From: Adiantum capillus-veneris
Lineage: Eukaryota > Streptophyta > Polypodiopsida > Polypodiales > Pteridaceae
Reading direction: 5' to 3'
Assembly: GCA_014529385.2 (NCBI GenBank)
Contig: CM043971.1
Span: 61,889,209 to 61,953,208 of the forward strand
Length of the DNA stretch: 64,000 nucleotides
The notes under the pieces were generated by a model. That model worked only from the letters and a program-made list of their open reading frames with translations, had not been told where the DNA came from and searched no databases. A program made the position numbers and the translations under genes. Below are positions 52,459 to 63,541 of this stretch, piece after piece (the stretch's first letter is position 1; each line of letters opens with the position of its first letter).

Positions 52459-54367
52459 TGTCTGATCGACCAGACACGGGTGAGGAAGAGGAGATTATAT
52501 TGCTGCTTCGTTGACTTCCGCAAAGCATTTGACACAGTACCTAGAGAGAGACTTTTCCGATGTCTGGCTGCGCTTGGGATTGGAGAGGAGAGATCTATGC
52601 ATTGTATGAGCATGTATCTGGCAGAGTGAGATGCCCGGGTGGATTATCTGACACCCTTGTGAGCACCATTGGTGTGAAACAAGGTTGCCCCCTATCACCT
52701 ACACTCTTTGGTCTATACATTGACGAGATTGAAGACTTCATCTTGCACAGGGGTGGAGAGGGTGTGGATATTGCAAGGACTACTGTACACATACTCTTAT
52801 ATGCAGATGATATTGTCCTGATGTCAGAGACGGCAGAGGGACTACAACTACATTTGCAGGCCCTGGATGATTTCTGCTCACAGAGAGGACTCACGGTGAA
52901 CCTTGGCAAGACCAAGGTTCTCATATTTCATACATCGGCTCAGATTCGCCGACAGAGTAGATTTACAGTAGTTGGAGGGGATATAGAGGTGACAGGCTCA
53001 TATGTATATCTGGGGGTTACATTCACCGCAGCATCAGGGACCTTCTCCATGACATAGGCAGCCAGAGATAGACTTACCAGAGGATACGCATCACTAGCTC
53101 TGATGGAGAGACAGTGCCACCAGGCCCACTTCCAGGAGCCCCGGACGAAGGGGTGGCTCTTTGACACACTGGTCACACCTGCACTCATGTATGCCTCGGC
53201 CATTTGGGGACCGGAACTGGCAGACTCAGTATGGACAAAGATAGAGAGGCCACAGATTATTATGATCTCCAAGATGATTCGCAGCAAGCCATCAGTTCCA
53301 CACGACATTATTAGAGCTGAGCTGGCTGCACCACTGATGTTGGTAGAGGCACTCTTTCAGACTGTTTGCCTTCTTCGCAGATTCAAAGATATGGATCCAG
53401 ATAGGATCTCTCATAGAGCCTTCATTGCATCTAGAGAGATGGCACAGGCAAGGGACACTAGCTCATGGTATGCCCAGACAAGAGATTGGCTAGCTTAGCA
53501 CGGTTTTGATATCGATAGACTACCACCACTCCAGTATGACACCCAGGCCCCGACCTATACCCTCTCACGCTCTGAGCGGAATAGGGTCATCAGACAGGAG
53601 ATATGGCATACATATATTCAGAGGACATGGCGCAGGCCCACAGAGTCACAGACACCCTACCTCCTAAAATGCTATATTACTATGAGCATTTTCTGAGGTT
53701 CTCAGAGCAGGGATTCATTGAGATTCCATTATACATGCAAGAGTACATGCCACACCGACTTCGGGTCAACATTGGCCAGCTACGAGTGTCATCACATCAG
53801 CTAGAGATTGAGAGTGGCAGAGCCAGAGGCATACCACGAGAGGAGCGTACATGCCGGATTTGCCAGACGGAGGTGGAGAGTGAGGAGCATTTTGTCATGA
53901 GATGCCCAGCATATACAGAGCTGAGAGAGAGATATGGCATTGGAGACTCATTACAGCAGCATATGATAGGTCGAGAGCAGAGGAGGTTTGGCCAGTTCCT
54001 GGTTGTGGCTTTAGAGGTTCGAGAGCAGTTGTTACAGCCACGCCAGAGTCAAGATAGCAGGACACAGACTACCATCACACAGTTTTTCCAACGAGCAGGG
54101 CCAGACCCCCCCACACTACCTACACAAAGTAGAGGGCTTACCCTTCTGCAGGCAGAGTCTCAGAGGGCACGTCGGAGACCGAGGCTCCCAGGATACACGA
54201 CACATGGGTGTCACCAGAGGGAGATCTCGAGGATACTAACCTTACACCATCGGTATCTAGAGCAGAGTCATGTACCAGCACCAGGAGATCCAGCATTCCA
54301 GGGATACCTGAGCAAGCCACCACCGATGTACCACATTCTCTACCCTACATATGTTGCTTGTTTTTAG
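52454..54367 (+). pseudogene. L1 LINE ORF2: RT, CCHC zinc finger and tail with PIP-like box
   Basis: RT motif A is in YCCFVDFRKAFDTVPRERLF (~52495-52555), motif B in GVKQGCPLSPTLFGLYIDEI, the catalytic LLYADDIVLMSETAEG (~52795-52845) and GLTVNLGKTKVLIF. A TAG at 53055, another at 53496 and a frameshift near 53600 interrupt it. The last frame (53603-54367) has HFLRFSEQGFIEIPLYMQEY, SSHQLEIESGRARGIPREER, a C-x2-C-x8-H-x4-C finger (CRICQTEVESEEHFVMRC), then QTTITQFF at 54065-54088, which fits the PCNA-interacting consensus Q-x-x-I-x-x-F-F. The clade is not assigned. Confidence 0.8.
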
Positions 54368-54650
54368 ATACCCTCCCTATCATCTCATGGTGGTATCACC
54401 TTGCAGCCCCTAGTTGAGCCTGATGATGCGTGAGCACACCTCGACACGAGGACCCACACTATACATTGTACACCACATGCACTACCCTACCACACCCTTT
54501 TGCATAGTATAGGCTCATTTCAGTTTGTACCCTTTTCTTATTTTCTGATGCCTAGAGCATCAACACATGTATATCATATTGTCTCATAGGTCGAGTTCGG
54601 CCTTTCGAAGACGTTAATAAAGCTTTCTTTCTTTCTTTCTCTCTCTCTCT
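54368..54650 (+). other. L1 LINE 3' untranslated region and tail
   Basis: It matches the L2 3' end (TTTGTACCCTTTTCTTATTT; CTCATAGGTC; GACGTTAATAAAG). The tail is (CTTT)n(CT)n, not poly-A. Confidence 0.75.
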
Positions 54651-56517
54651 AACATCTTTTGCTAGCTATTCTAACAATATGAAGAGTCACCTGCCTCAAA
54701 ACTACGATGCCCTCTGATAATGGCAAAAAAACTCATTTGATCAAACGCCTTCAGGATATCGCCCAAGACCAAGACCAAGCACAAGGCACTAGCCTCACAA
54801 GGCCACGCACAAACAGAAACAAGTCCTCTTCCTACACCTACACAAAATTCCCAAGAAATGACTTGTTATTCCCAACATTCCCAAGACTTGTTATCGCACA
54901 AGCCTATCCATTTACACTCTCTCTCCCTTATCTCTCATCTCTAAGTATTATTGGAAAGGTCTCAAGTTATATCTTTTGTTATTCAAGACAAGTTGTTTGC
55001 TCTTTCAAGCTTTAGGGTTGTTCGTCATCACGTCCTAGACATGGACCACAATGTGACCACAATTATCTCCCATATGCGCATTATGTTTATTAAAGTCCTT
55101 GATTGCAGGATGAGGTAAAAAATGGAGATGCTCCAAACTATCGAAGACAAACGGAACGAAAAGTGTGAATCTTTCCAATTTCATTGACCTATATATGCAC
55201 CTTGAAAGCATGAGGCAATGACTGGTGTAGTTTTCAATTGAGAGCAATTCCACAATGACGCGTCAAAAAGTCTCCTATCGAAGATCCCTCCTTATGAAAA
55301 ATATAAAACCAAACATTCTATCCCAATCACCAACATAAAACACCTATGTTTCAGAAGACAATGTTTCAATTCGCGACAACCCCTAGCTATAAGGTTAACC
55401 AAGTCATCTTTATGTATGTTCTAGAATGTTTCACCCACCATGCGTCTCAAAGAAGCGGAATGCATTTGGCAGTTATTGCTTGCACCATTGCCTAGCTGAA
55501 ACTTTGGATGCCATATATTAACATTGTGTTTTGAGATTTACAGACGTAGATGAATATGTACGAGACTTTCCTAAAGAGAAGGCTAATAGAAAGGTGGGTT
55601 ATCTGATATATATGGAAACTTTTGGAAGGTTCTTAGGGAGGCTCATTGCTTGGGGGGGGGGGGGGGGGGGGGGTGTTAATTCACCTAAAAATATGTAAGT
55701 GTAGCACGTCAGTTCATCGGGATGGGGTTTTTGAATTTCAAAGACTTACATAATTACATGTACAAAAGGGGTTACAAAATGGAATTTTGAAAAACGGTTA
55801 AAGGTTTATGAAGAAGAAGGGATCATTGTATTCATGGTGAAGTGAGTGTGTAGAGGGATTTTATAAATACCTCTTGAAAGCCTGTGCTATAGGTAACCCC
55901 ACAGGATCATTGTGATGTATTCTATTTGACAATGGCAACAAAATCTTTATTCTAGTTTAGCAAACAAGATAACCACTTCCAGCAATCAATCCAGAATGTT
56001 TGGTCTCAATGCTGTGGTATGCCTTCAACATTGATGGTACTTGAAATGAAATGAGGGAAGCCTATGAGTCCAGGTTTGCAGAAGGAATGGGAAACTCCGT
56101 GCGATACCTATGATTGAATTTTCATTTTTGGGTCAATCACGAATAAGAAATTGGCGGAACGCTCAACAATTGAGTGCGCTAATCAACTCTAGCAATTCAA
56201 AAACGCTGTGCATTGACCATTTGCTAAGAACACTTATAGCTAGATCACCCCTTCCCTCCCAAGTACGATCCATATAGTGGTATGAAATCCAACAATTCAA
56301 AGCTTTCATAAAATCTCAAAACAAGAAACAGGAATGATTAATGATGCTCTTCTTTGAGTCCACAAGCCTCCAAATGAAGAGAATGGACGTCAATTCAAAC
56401 TGCTCTTCTTCTAAGCTATGTGGCATCAGAGGAAGAGAATGATTCATCTGAAATCTCTCATTGATGTGTCTGACAAAGCGACCCAAACATTCTTGAAGAA
56501 CGCGTCAATGGGCTCAC
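54651..56517. other. SEC6 intron 2, exon-proximal sequence
   Basis: AT-rich sequence without supported genes. An open frame at 54707-55015 has a KKTHLIKRLQDI start but no convincing domain. A G22 run lies at 55652-55673. Confidence 0.5.
55652..55673 (+). repeat. G22 homopolymer
   Basis: A pure G run in intron 2, with the potential to form four-stranded structures. No partner sequence was found. Confidence 0.95.
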
Positions 56518-56556
56518 CTGAGTGATCACGCTAGTACTGAGCTGAGCGTCATTAGC
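56518..56556 (-). CDS. SEC6: exocyst SEC6, exon 2
   Basis: 39 nt on the minus strand encode ANDAQLSTSVITQ, 13 codons in phase 0. The acceptor is CTATCTGCAG and the donor is GTGAGC. Plant SEC6 proteins carry a near-identical ANDAQLST segment directly after the residues ending exon 1 (recalled). Intron 1 between exons 1 and 2 is only 115 bp (56557-56671). Confidence 0.85.
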
Positions 56557-56610
56557 CTGCAGATAGAAGAAGGGCTTCGTTAAGAACTATGGGGGCGTAT
56601 GTCACACACA

Positions 56611-56613
<3 letters not shown>

Positions 56614-56664
<51 letters not shown>
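56614..56664 (+). repeat. (AG)~25 microsatellite inside SEC6 intron 1
   Basis: About 51 bp, almost half of the 115-bp intron. On the minus strand it is a CT run starting six bases after the donor, so it also serves as the intron's pyrimidine-rich body. Confidence 0.95.
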
Positions 56665-56670
<6 letters not shown>

Positions 56671-56671
56671 C

Positions 56672-56794
56672 CTGGAGACGTTGCGCATAGTCAGCTCTGA
56701 GGGCCGAGATGGAAGCCAAGGAGCTAGGCAGCGGCAACAGCTTCGCTACCTCCCGCACTGCAGCCTCCCTCGCTTCCACTCCTAGATCCTGCAT
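56672..56794 (-). CDS. SEC6: exocyst SEC6, exon 1 (start of protein)
   Basis: 41 codons on the minus strand from ATG 56794: MQDLGVEAREAAVREVAKLL, then PLPSSLASISALRADYAQRL and Q. The block DLGVEA-EAAVREVAKLLPLP is the hallmark N-terminus of plant SEC6 (recalled from the Arabidopsis protein). The start is chosen because family members begin one or two residues before this block. The exon ends CAG before GTTCGT. Just upstream of the ATG is a GA-rich 5' leader (56795-56817 on plus, CT-rich). SEC6 acts in exocyst-mediated vesicle tethering at the plasma membrane and cell plate. The rest of the protein lies beyond exon 3, outside the window. Confidence 0.88.
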
Positions 56795-58083
56795 CTCTCT
56801 CTCGCTCTCTCTCTCTCAATGCACCTTTAGCCGGCCTTCAGCAAGTTCAGCTCTTATAGACGACATTGTTTCACGACAGTCCAAAAGACAGAAGAAATTG
56901 GTAATAGTAGGGAGTTCAAAGTTACAAAACGTTAATACTCTTACAAACAAAGTATACTGCACGATGCTGAGATTATTCGATTATTCGCTAAGATTCCCTT
57001 TGAAGGGTGGTTCACCATCCTTACAAAAGAGTGAAACGGTTTCGAGCCCTGACACCAACAAGATTGACTGCGATTGCGCTCCCGTAACCACTACAACAGA
57101 ACAAGATGTTATCTAACCTTGCCCCTTTTAAAAACAAGTAATGTCTATTTCGACCTGAGCGTCTTCTCGTCGCCCTGCCTCTGCACTACCTCCTCGCCCG
57201 CAGTTGCCTCTACACTACTTTGTATGTGCGTCACCTCATCCGCACTACTTGGCCGCCAGACATCCGTAGTATGCCCGTTTTCTTGCTACCAATAAGGTAT
57301 CATGCAAGATTCTATCTTTTTCTCGATTTTCCCCAGCTGTGTACCCCCTACTAGGGAGTTCAAAGTGACAAAATGCTAGTACTCTTACAAACAATCAGGA
57401 AGTGTTAAAAAACTTAAGATTGCCTAGAGGAAGTTCAAAGACTGTGGGTGGCATGTCTCAATTTAGCCTTGAGACGGTTAGAAATTCAAGATAGCATGTT
57501 GAGCTGAAAAAATTCTCTTTGATTTTGAAAGAGAATAATACAAATATAGCTAACCACAATAAATTAAGAGAGTACTTTTCCTTTCACTATGTCAAAAGGA
57601 AACTATGAAGGACGTCTCCTCTCCATCATCATTTTTTAGATGATTTTACTCGATTTAAGATTTCATTTTGGCCTTATTTTCAAACCTAAAACAACACGTA
57701 CTAACGTTGGGGCCTTTGCCACTCGCAAGGCAAAAAAGTCTTAACTTTTGTCGGAATAAGTTTGGTTCCTCGATTAGATTGAGCTTAAATTCAAATCCAA
57801 TTTAAAGAAACTCTTTATCAATTGTTCACACAACCTTACAAAAATTGCACTTCAATGATAACACATGCCCACAGGCAACCTAATTCTATAAGTAGTAGCT
57901 AGAATCAAGACTTCAATTATTTCCTTCATTAGGTTTAAGAAAATGTTCACAATTTCACAAGTGATTGCAAAAAAAAAGAATGACATTAGTATTAAGTCTC
58001 CCTTTTTTCAGCACAAAATCACATGAATGAAGATAATGATACAAATGAGGATCAAAGAATGACCTAGTCATCTGCACTTTTCA

Positions 58084-58114
<31 letters not shown>

Positions 58115-59231
58115 CGAATCAAGTTTGTAAGGCATGGTCACTAATGTTGAAGTACTGGGAGGTTAAAAAAGTAAAATTTTGACCTTTTCTCAACTCCACA
58201 GGTATAAGCATATTGTAAGGAGGCTCTGATTCAAGTTTGGTAGCATTTGGACTTGTATAGGCTCAAAAATCTTTGAAAACGAACTATGAACACATAATTT
58301 GGCCTAAAAACTTCAAAATTAGACTATACTCCATGAAACTTGATTTATGGCTTGATTAGTACATTTAGTTCAAGCCAAAAAAGTTGAAAAATTCCTTCAT
58401 TTTGACACTGGAGATAATAAGCGCGCTTAATATCTCCTACCCTAAAAATGAATCTTTTGTAAGTTTTTTCAAAAGGGATTCGGTCTAGGGTAGCAATAGA
58501 GTACTTGGAAGAAGTTTCAAGTAATTTGGACATCATTTGACTTCCTTGTTTTGTGATTGAAACTGCCAAACAGAAACTATTGGGGATTTAGACCAAACTT
58601 ACCAAAAACTGAAATAACCTCATTTAGGATTTATTGGAGATATATTTGACCAATGTGGACCAACAAAAGTGTAAAATTGTCAAATTTTGACCCAATAGAT
58701 AATAAGCCGCCAAAATTATCAAGTTTTGACTTAGTAGATAATAAGCGCTTATTATCTCCTGATAGCTAGAGGGATCCATTTTGACATTTTTTGGTCTAGA
58801 TAGCTGGTAGACACCTCAAGCAAATAGCCTAGCAAGTTTGGAGTTATTTGGATATTGTTTGCTATTTGAAATTGGGTTTACCATAATTGAAATTGTAGAT
58901 TGACCTTGTCGTTGTTTTGACAGGATTGAAGCAAAGTTTTCACCAAGAATCCTTGTACATTCTTATTGATCAATAGATTAACTTGTTTACTCTTGATTTC
59001 ATAGGAGAGATCGAGATCAACTTGGAAAATTTCCATATTGGATCTACGACATCAGAAACGGGTTGATATTACTGGTATTGAAGGCTAGGTATTCGTTTCT
59101 ATTGAGTAGCTGAAGTCTTTATATACCTAAGGTCAGGCTATATTGTTGCAAATCAGGGATACAATAGAGAATTTGAGAGTAAGGTATCTACAAAGGAGAG
59201 CGTAAACCAAGGGACGCATTTAGAGACTATA
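56795..59231. other. SEC6 upstream region with diverged repeats
   Basis: No supported gene. A 43-bp repeat (TAGGGAGTTCAAAG...TACTCTTACAAACAA) occurs at 56908-56950 and 57352-57394. From 58100 to 58900 there are three diverged ~300-bp units with AAGTTTGGTAGCATTTGG-like stretches and AGATAATAAGC palindromes. A CA/GA run is at 58083-58113. The SEC6 promoter must lie in the first part of this block, but I cannot place a TATA box. Confidence 0.5.
58410..58757. repeat. AGATAATAAGC palindromes
   Basis: 58736-58757 is a perfect 22-bp palindrome, AGATAATAAGC followed by its reverse complement. 58410-58437 is a 28-bp near-perfect one (GGAGATAATAAGCG and complement with one mismatched pair). A half-copy, AATAGATAATAAGCCGCC, is at 58694-58711. 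Confidence 0.85.
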
Positions 59232-59708
59232 GTGGAAGAAGTACCAGACACTTACTCTGACTCAAGTTCTGAGATGTCTGCCTTCTCGACTCAATCGGGG
59301 ATTGGAACCTCTCTTAGGCTCAAGCACATTTTGACCTTCTACAAGACTAACAAGCATGGAGCTCGGATCTATTTGGATCCCAACAAGGAGTATGCGGTAA
59401 GGGTAAATGACCATACTGTTGAGTTTGAAGAGGAGGTTAGAGCTGACAAGCAAGATACCTTCTATATGGACCAAATTGGAGTGCAATACTTGAAGATTGG
59501 GATCATCTGTAGATCGATGGGGATTAGAATTCGATATACTAATTCCAACATGGCCACTAAAGAGGGACCTCCAGTGTTAGAATTAGAAGGTTCCAACCTG
59601 ATAGATGCCAAACCATTGAATTGTATACCTACCAACAACCCACGGCTTGGAGTTTACTATTGGAAGGACAACAATGTTATAGATTTGATTTTGGACAGCT
59701 CATGCTAA
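59232..59708 (+). CDS. unrecognised 158-residue open frame upstream of the Gypsy-like gag
   Basis: It starts MEEVPDTYSDSSSEMSAFST and ends at the stop at 59706-59708. Middle part: LRLKHILTFYKTNKHGARIY, LDPNKEYAVRVNDHTVEFEE. Mixed charge, no signal peptide, no transmembrane segment and no motif I know. It is fully open among broken neighbours, which is unusual. It may be an N-terminal Gag domain of the element, an extra gene carried by it, or part of a host gene. I cannot decide from the sequence. Confidence 0.45.
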   Translation: MEEVPDTYSDSSSEMSAFSTQSGIGTSLRLKHILTFYKTNKHGARIYLDPNKEYAVRVNDHTVEFEEEVRADKQDTFYMDQIGVQYLKIGIICRSMGIRIRYTNSNMATKEGPPVLELEGSNLIDAKPLNCIPTNNPRLGVYYWKDNNVIDLILDSSC

Positions 59709-59820
59709 ACCAGGGCAGCTGACACCTTCAAAAATTACATATATTTCCAAGATAAGGAATAAAGTCTTAGCATACCTTTCCATCCATCTCTTCAAGGATT
59801 GTTATAACAATAGCATTGTT

Positions 59821-60552
59821 ATGATGACGCCAAAGGAGGTTGAACAGACAAAGTACCAGAGATACTCGATCCGAGAAATCATCATGGGTATGAGACGTGA
59901 AATAGATCAGAATGTGGGGTCAAACAAAAGAGCATTTGGCAGTATGGCCGATCAACGGGGAAGCATGGCCCGAAGTAGCCACCTCAATGATTGGAATTGG
60001 AGTAGATATGCAAAAACCACCATTAATCAGAGGAGAATGGGTGACGCCAGTACAAGAAGAGGTCCACATGAGTCACACCTACCAAAGCAACAGGTTTGAA
60101 GGCTTAGTGGCAGAAACATTGACCAGGAGGACAAGTGAAAAACACAACTGTAGAGTCAAACCATATGGTTTTCAAAAATGGTTCAAAAAATATAGCAGAT
60201 CAGGGGATTCGTATGACCATTTAGCAAGCTTCATGTAGGTCCTGAGAACTGAGCGCATAACGACTTCCATACTCAATTTGAGGGGTTTGGAATGACTTTG
60301 GAAGGTAAAGCCTTAACTTGGTTCCATACCATACCTCTTGGATCAATCACTGATCTACCGATGTTGGCTATGAGATTTGTCACTCCTTGTTTGAAAATGG
60401 GAATCAAACAGAGCATTGTAGAACAAATCTACAAATTTAAACAAAAACAAGGAGAAGCTATGAGAGATTGCATGAGTCGAATGAGGCAATACATTGACAA
60501 ATTTCCAAATAGGAAATTCCAACGGAGGAGAGACTTGTCTCATGATTGCTAG
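59821..60552 (+). pseudogene. Gypsy-like gag core
   Basis: Frames at 59912-60238 and 60292-60552 join across two frame changes: KPYGFQKWFKKYSRSGDSYD, HLASFM, then MTLEGKALTWFHTIPLGSIT, LAMRFVTPCLKMGIKQSIVE and IYKFKQKQGEAMRDCMSRMR. The G-x-A-x-x-W-F and S-I-x-x-x-x-x-L patterns are those of the retrotransposon Gag capsid domain. The stretch 60553-61354 aligns with no domain I recognise and has many stops. Confidence 0.7.
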
Positions 60553-61354
60553 AAGGGTTACTCAACAAGGAGTTGCATGCCATTCTGTATAGCAAGAAAC
60601 ATACAACTTGGGAAGTGTGCAGCTTGGATGGAATAGATTTGGGGGATTACTACAGTGTTGTTAAGTATACACAGTAAGTGGAGCACGTCAATTGTACCAG
60701 CACATGTAGGACAAATTGTGGCAGCTCCTATGAATGCTATCAAAGACATGCTTACGCATGAATGATATGATGAGTAACATGCAAAGGATGCCGATGTGAG
60801 GACTCGGATAGGGTCCACCACAAGGGCAACCTATGGGACACCCATACAATCAAAATGGACAGCCCATGAAACAAATGAGTGCTATTACAAGCCTAAATAT
60901 AACGAAAATGTCCATTACATGCCGATGAGACAACATGGATAGCCTATGTATAGGCATCCGCTTAACACGGGGCCAATACAAAAACCACCTATGGCTATAG
61001 AGAGACCACAGTCGGTATAAGGTCAGCAACCCCCTCTATCAGGAAATAATGATGTGCCCATTAAGTACATGCTTCTTGAAGGCAAGTGTATGAGCAGGCT
61101 CTAGTACCACTCATGCCATATTATGAAGCAAGTTCAAAAACCATGGGAGTAGAAGACGAGTGGTACACTAAGTCACCTCCTACCATGGTATAATAAGTTT
61201 ATCACGCACCTCCAGATGCAGCACCGATTTATTTTATGGAAAATCAAGGATCCATACCACCCATGGTGAAGAAAATGCCTAAGCCAAGAACATGAAATTT
61301 CAAATGACCATTGGAAAAATGATTTTCCTAAGTCAGATAAGAACGCTAGACCAA

Positions 61355-61611
61355 TCGAGGCTTATTACATGCAGTGTGGTCGAAAAGGTGGGCATTTTTC
61401 TAATGACTATCCTAGAAATCCGGCTAACAAAGGGAAAGCAGCAATAAATGTGGTTCAAGTCATGCCAAGTAGCTCCACAGATGGTGAACCTACTGTTTTG
61501 ATTCGGGTAGTTACTAGGGCACAAGCAAAGAAGAACAGACAAAATAGTGCAGGCGGGTCAGACACACCTAGCAAGCCGTCAAAAGACTCCACGAAAGAGG
61601 GATACAAATGA
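61355..61611 (+). pseudogene. Gypsy-like zinc knuckle remnant
   Basis: It reads YYMQCGRKGGHFSNDYPRNP. Two of the four metal ligands of C-x2-C-x4-H-x4-C are replaced by Tyr, and a Gly is inserted before His. A Thr/Ser/Lys-rich tail follows. A Lys-rich open stretch at 61678-61968 continues the Gag-Pol linker. Confidence 0.6.
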
Positions 61612-62370
61612 TACGGTCTTAGAAGAAAAAAACAACGAAGGAAAATTGAAGAGAAAGTTCAAAAAAGGGTTGAGGAAATGACTCAGTCAATGTCATTAGA
61701 GTTTAAGGAATCAAAACCAAGATCGGGAGGATCCGTGTTGGTAGACAAAATATACGAACCAATCAACACAGCCTTGGAGGCTTTCCAAACAGAAATAAAA
61801 GAAGTTCAAACACTAAAATCAAAATGGAAAAACTATCCAACACCCGACATGGAAACCGCAAAGCTTGAAGCTTATAAGAACTTAGTGAAAATCATGCAAT
61901 TAATGCTAGAAATGCAAAAGCCAAAACTAAAAATCATAGGGATACCAATGAGAAAAGAAACAAAATAAGAAACTTTGGAACGAAGGACGCTAAAGAATCA
62001 AGGGAATCTTTAGCAAGAACTGAAAAACCTGAAATGATAGGTCCAGACAGTGAGGAGGGCTAGATGAAATTCCCTTAGTAGAGAAGGATTGGTCAAACCA
62101 TCTGTGGGAACAAGTTACGGAAGTGAATGATAGAAGCTTGACTCTGAAGTTGGCTCCACCTAAGGAAGTTTGGCTAGATCAACCACCCATGGAGATGAAC
62201 AATCTTAGTATGGAGATTGGGGATCAGAGAAATCAAGCCTATCAAATGCTTGGACACTCCAAACATTATCCTCATACTTGGGAGAAAGCAAAGAAAAATC
62301 ACTAGTCTGTAAAACCATAAAACTAAATAGACCAAAGAAAACTTTGGTTGTGGAATACTTGTAGTCAATC

Positions 62371-63100
62371 ATGTCAAGTCATGTCCAGTGTACCATCACA
62401 ATGGGTGAGTTGTTAAAGATAAGACCACATCTATGGAGGGATCTGCAAGGAACCATCAAAAAAATGGGCATAATGGGATTGACCAAAGAAAACCTTAAAG
62501 AGTTGCATAAGGAAGCATCGCAGGCAAAAATAGTTAAATCCATGCCTATGAACAATGTAGGAGATTACTATAAAGGAAACAAAGGATACGTGACCCTTCC
62601 AATACAATACAATGACGTGACAATCATTGTTGTTCTAAACAGTGGGACAACTATTTCCATTGCAACGAAAGCAATCTAGGAAGCCTGGGGAAAGCCGGCA
62701 CTTAGACAAACACGAATGAAACTACAATTGGCAGACGGGCATATTAAGAAACCCATGGGATTACTGAAAAAGGGTGACAGTCAGATCTTGTGGAATTGAT
62801 TACCAACACACTTTTTCCATTGTAAATTTCAGGAAAGAAGTGAACTATGAAATCATTTTGAGACGACCTTTCATGAGGCAAATACACTTGATCCAAGATT
62901 GGGAAAACAATTATCTCTATTTGAAACAAGTTGGATCAATTACACGGGTAAAGTTGAAAGACCATTCATATAAAGATGTTTTGAGGCCATCAATCCAGGA
63001 ATTGGATTCAAAGACCTCAGTGGATACTAAACTACCGTCACAATTACACAAAGGCATGCCAATTTGGATGTGTGGAGATTCAAAGAGTGGTAGTTTATGA
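62371..63100 (+). pseudogene. Gypsy-like aspartic protease
   Basis: It reads GYVTLPIQYNDVTIIVVLNS and GTTISIATKAI with Asn in place of the catalytic Asp (LNSGTT for LDSGAT), a stop at 62677, a frameshift, then YEIILRRPFMRQ where active relatives have V-I-L-G-R-P-F/W. The Asp-to-Asn change alone would kill activity. Confidence 0.68.
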
Positions 63101-63115
63101 TGAGAAGATTGTATC

Positions 63116-63541
63116 TTGGATCGAGAAGTAAATGATGTTGAGTATGCACCTAAACCCTTTCCAGAACATTTGTTTGAACCATTTGAGTGGACTCAGATTT
63201 TGGCCACTATGGATGTATGCATTAACGAATACACACCCACACAATTCTGTGATGATGAGGGATATGACATAATTCATGTTCAGATGGTATCCATAGACCT
63301 GATTGAGGAACAACAAGTTTTCTATGATCACTGTTATGACGTCACTGGCAAGTTAGAGGGGAGAAAACACACACAATTGAGGAAACTAACTTTGAAAAGG
63401 AACATGTTAGGGCCAAGTTGCTTCTCAAGGGAGGGAGAGATTTTTTTTTTGAGTTTTCAAATTAGCATCGTAGACGCCAGTAGAGATATTATAAGAAATG
63501 AGAAAATAAACTCAGAAGAAGATAGCCAGAATAGAAAATAG
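63116..63541 (+). other. unrecognised open frame after the protease
   Basis: 141 codons: MDREVNDVEYAPKPFPEHLF then EWTQILATMDVCINEYTPTQ. Acidic, no known motif. By position it could be the protease-RT linker of the same element. Confidence 0.4.

Larger units (their letters stand above)
52454..54650 (+). mobile_element. LINE L1: 5'-truncated non-LTR retrotransposon
   Basis: It begins inside RT (motif A), runs through RT, zinc finger and C-terminal tail, then a 3' region ending CGTTAATAAAG(CTTT)n(CT)n at 54619-54650. AACATCT at 52288-52294 and again after the tail at 54651-54657 may be the target-site duplication, which would place the CT run within the insertion; seven bases is weak evidence. 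Same family as L2 (37135-44380). Confidence 0.8.
44762..56517 (-). other. SEC6: SEC6 intron 2 (11,756 bp), TE-filled
   Basis: It runs from the GTGAGC donor after exon 2 to the ATTAG acceptor before exon 3 on the minus strand. Phase is 0 on both sides. It holds Copia E, three solo LTRs, Gypsy fragments K and F, a hAT MITE and LINE L1. Confidence 0.8.
59232..63541 (+). mobile_element. degenerate Gypsy-like element: gag and protease region
   Basis: It contains a Gag core, a damaged knuckle and a protease in that order on the plus strand, with many frameshifts, then unrecognised coding. No LTR or primer site is identified on the left, and RT, if present, lies beyond the window. The element is AT-rich, unlike the GC-rich LINE and closer to the surrounding intergenic DNA. 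The family is not assigned beyond Ty3/Gypsy-like. Confidence 0.65.

Noticed and set aside
54707-55015. A SAP-like small protein (KKTHLIKRLQDI start)
   Set aside because: The similarity is a single short stretch, there is no supporting domain length or neighbouring exon, and it lies in intron 2 on the opposite strand.
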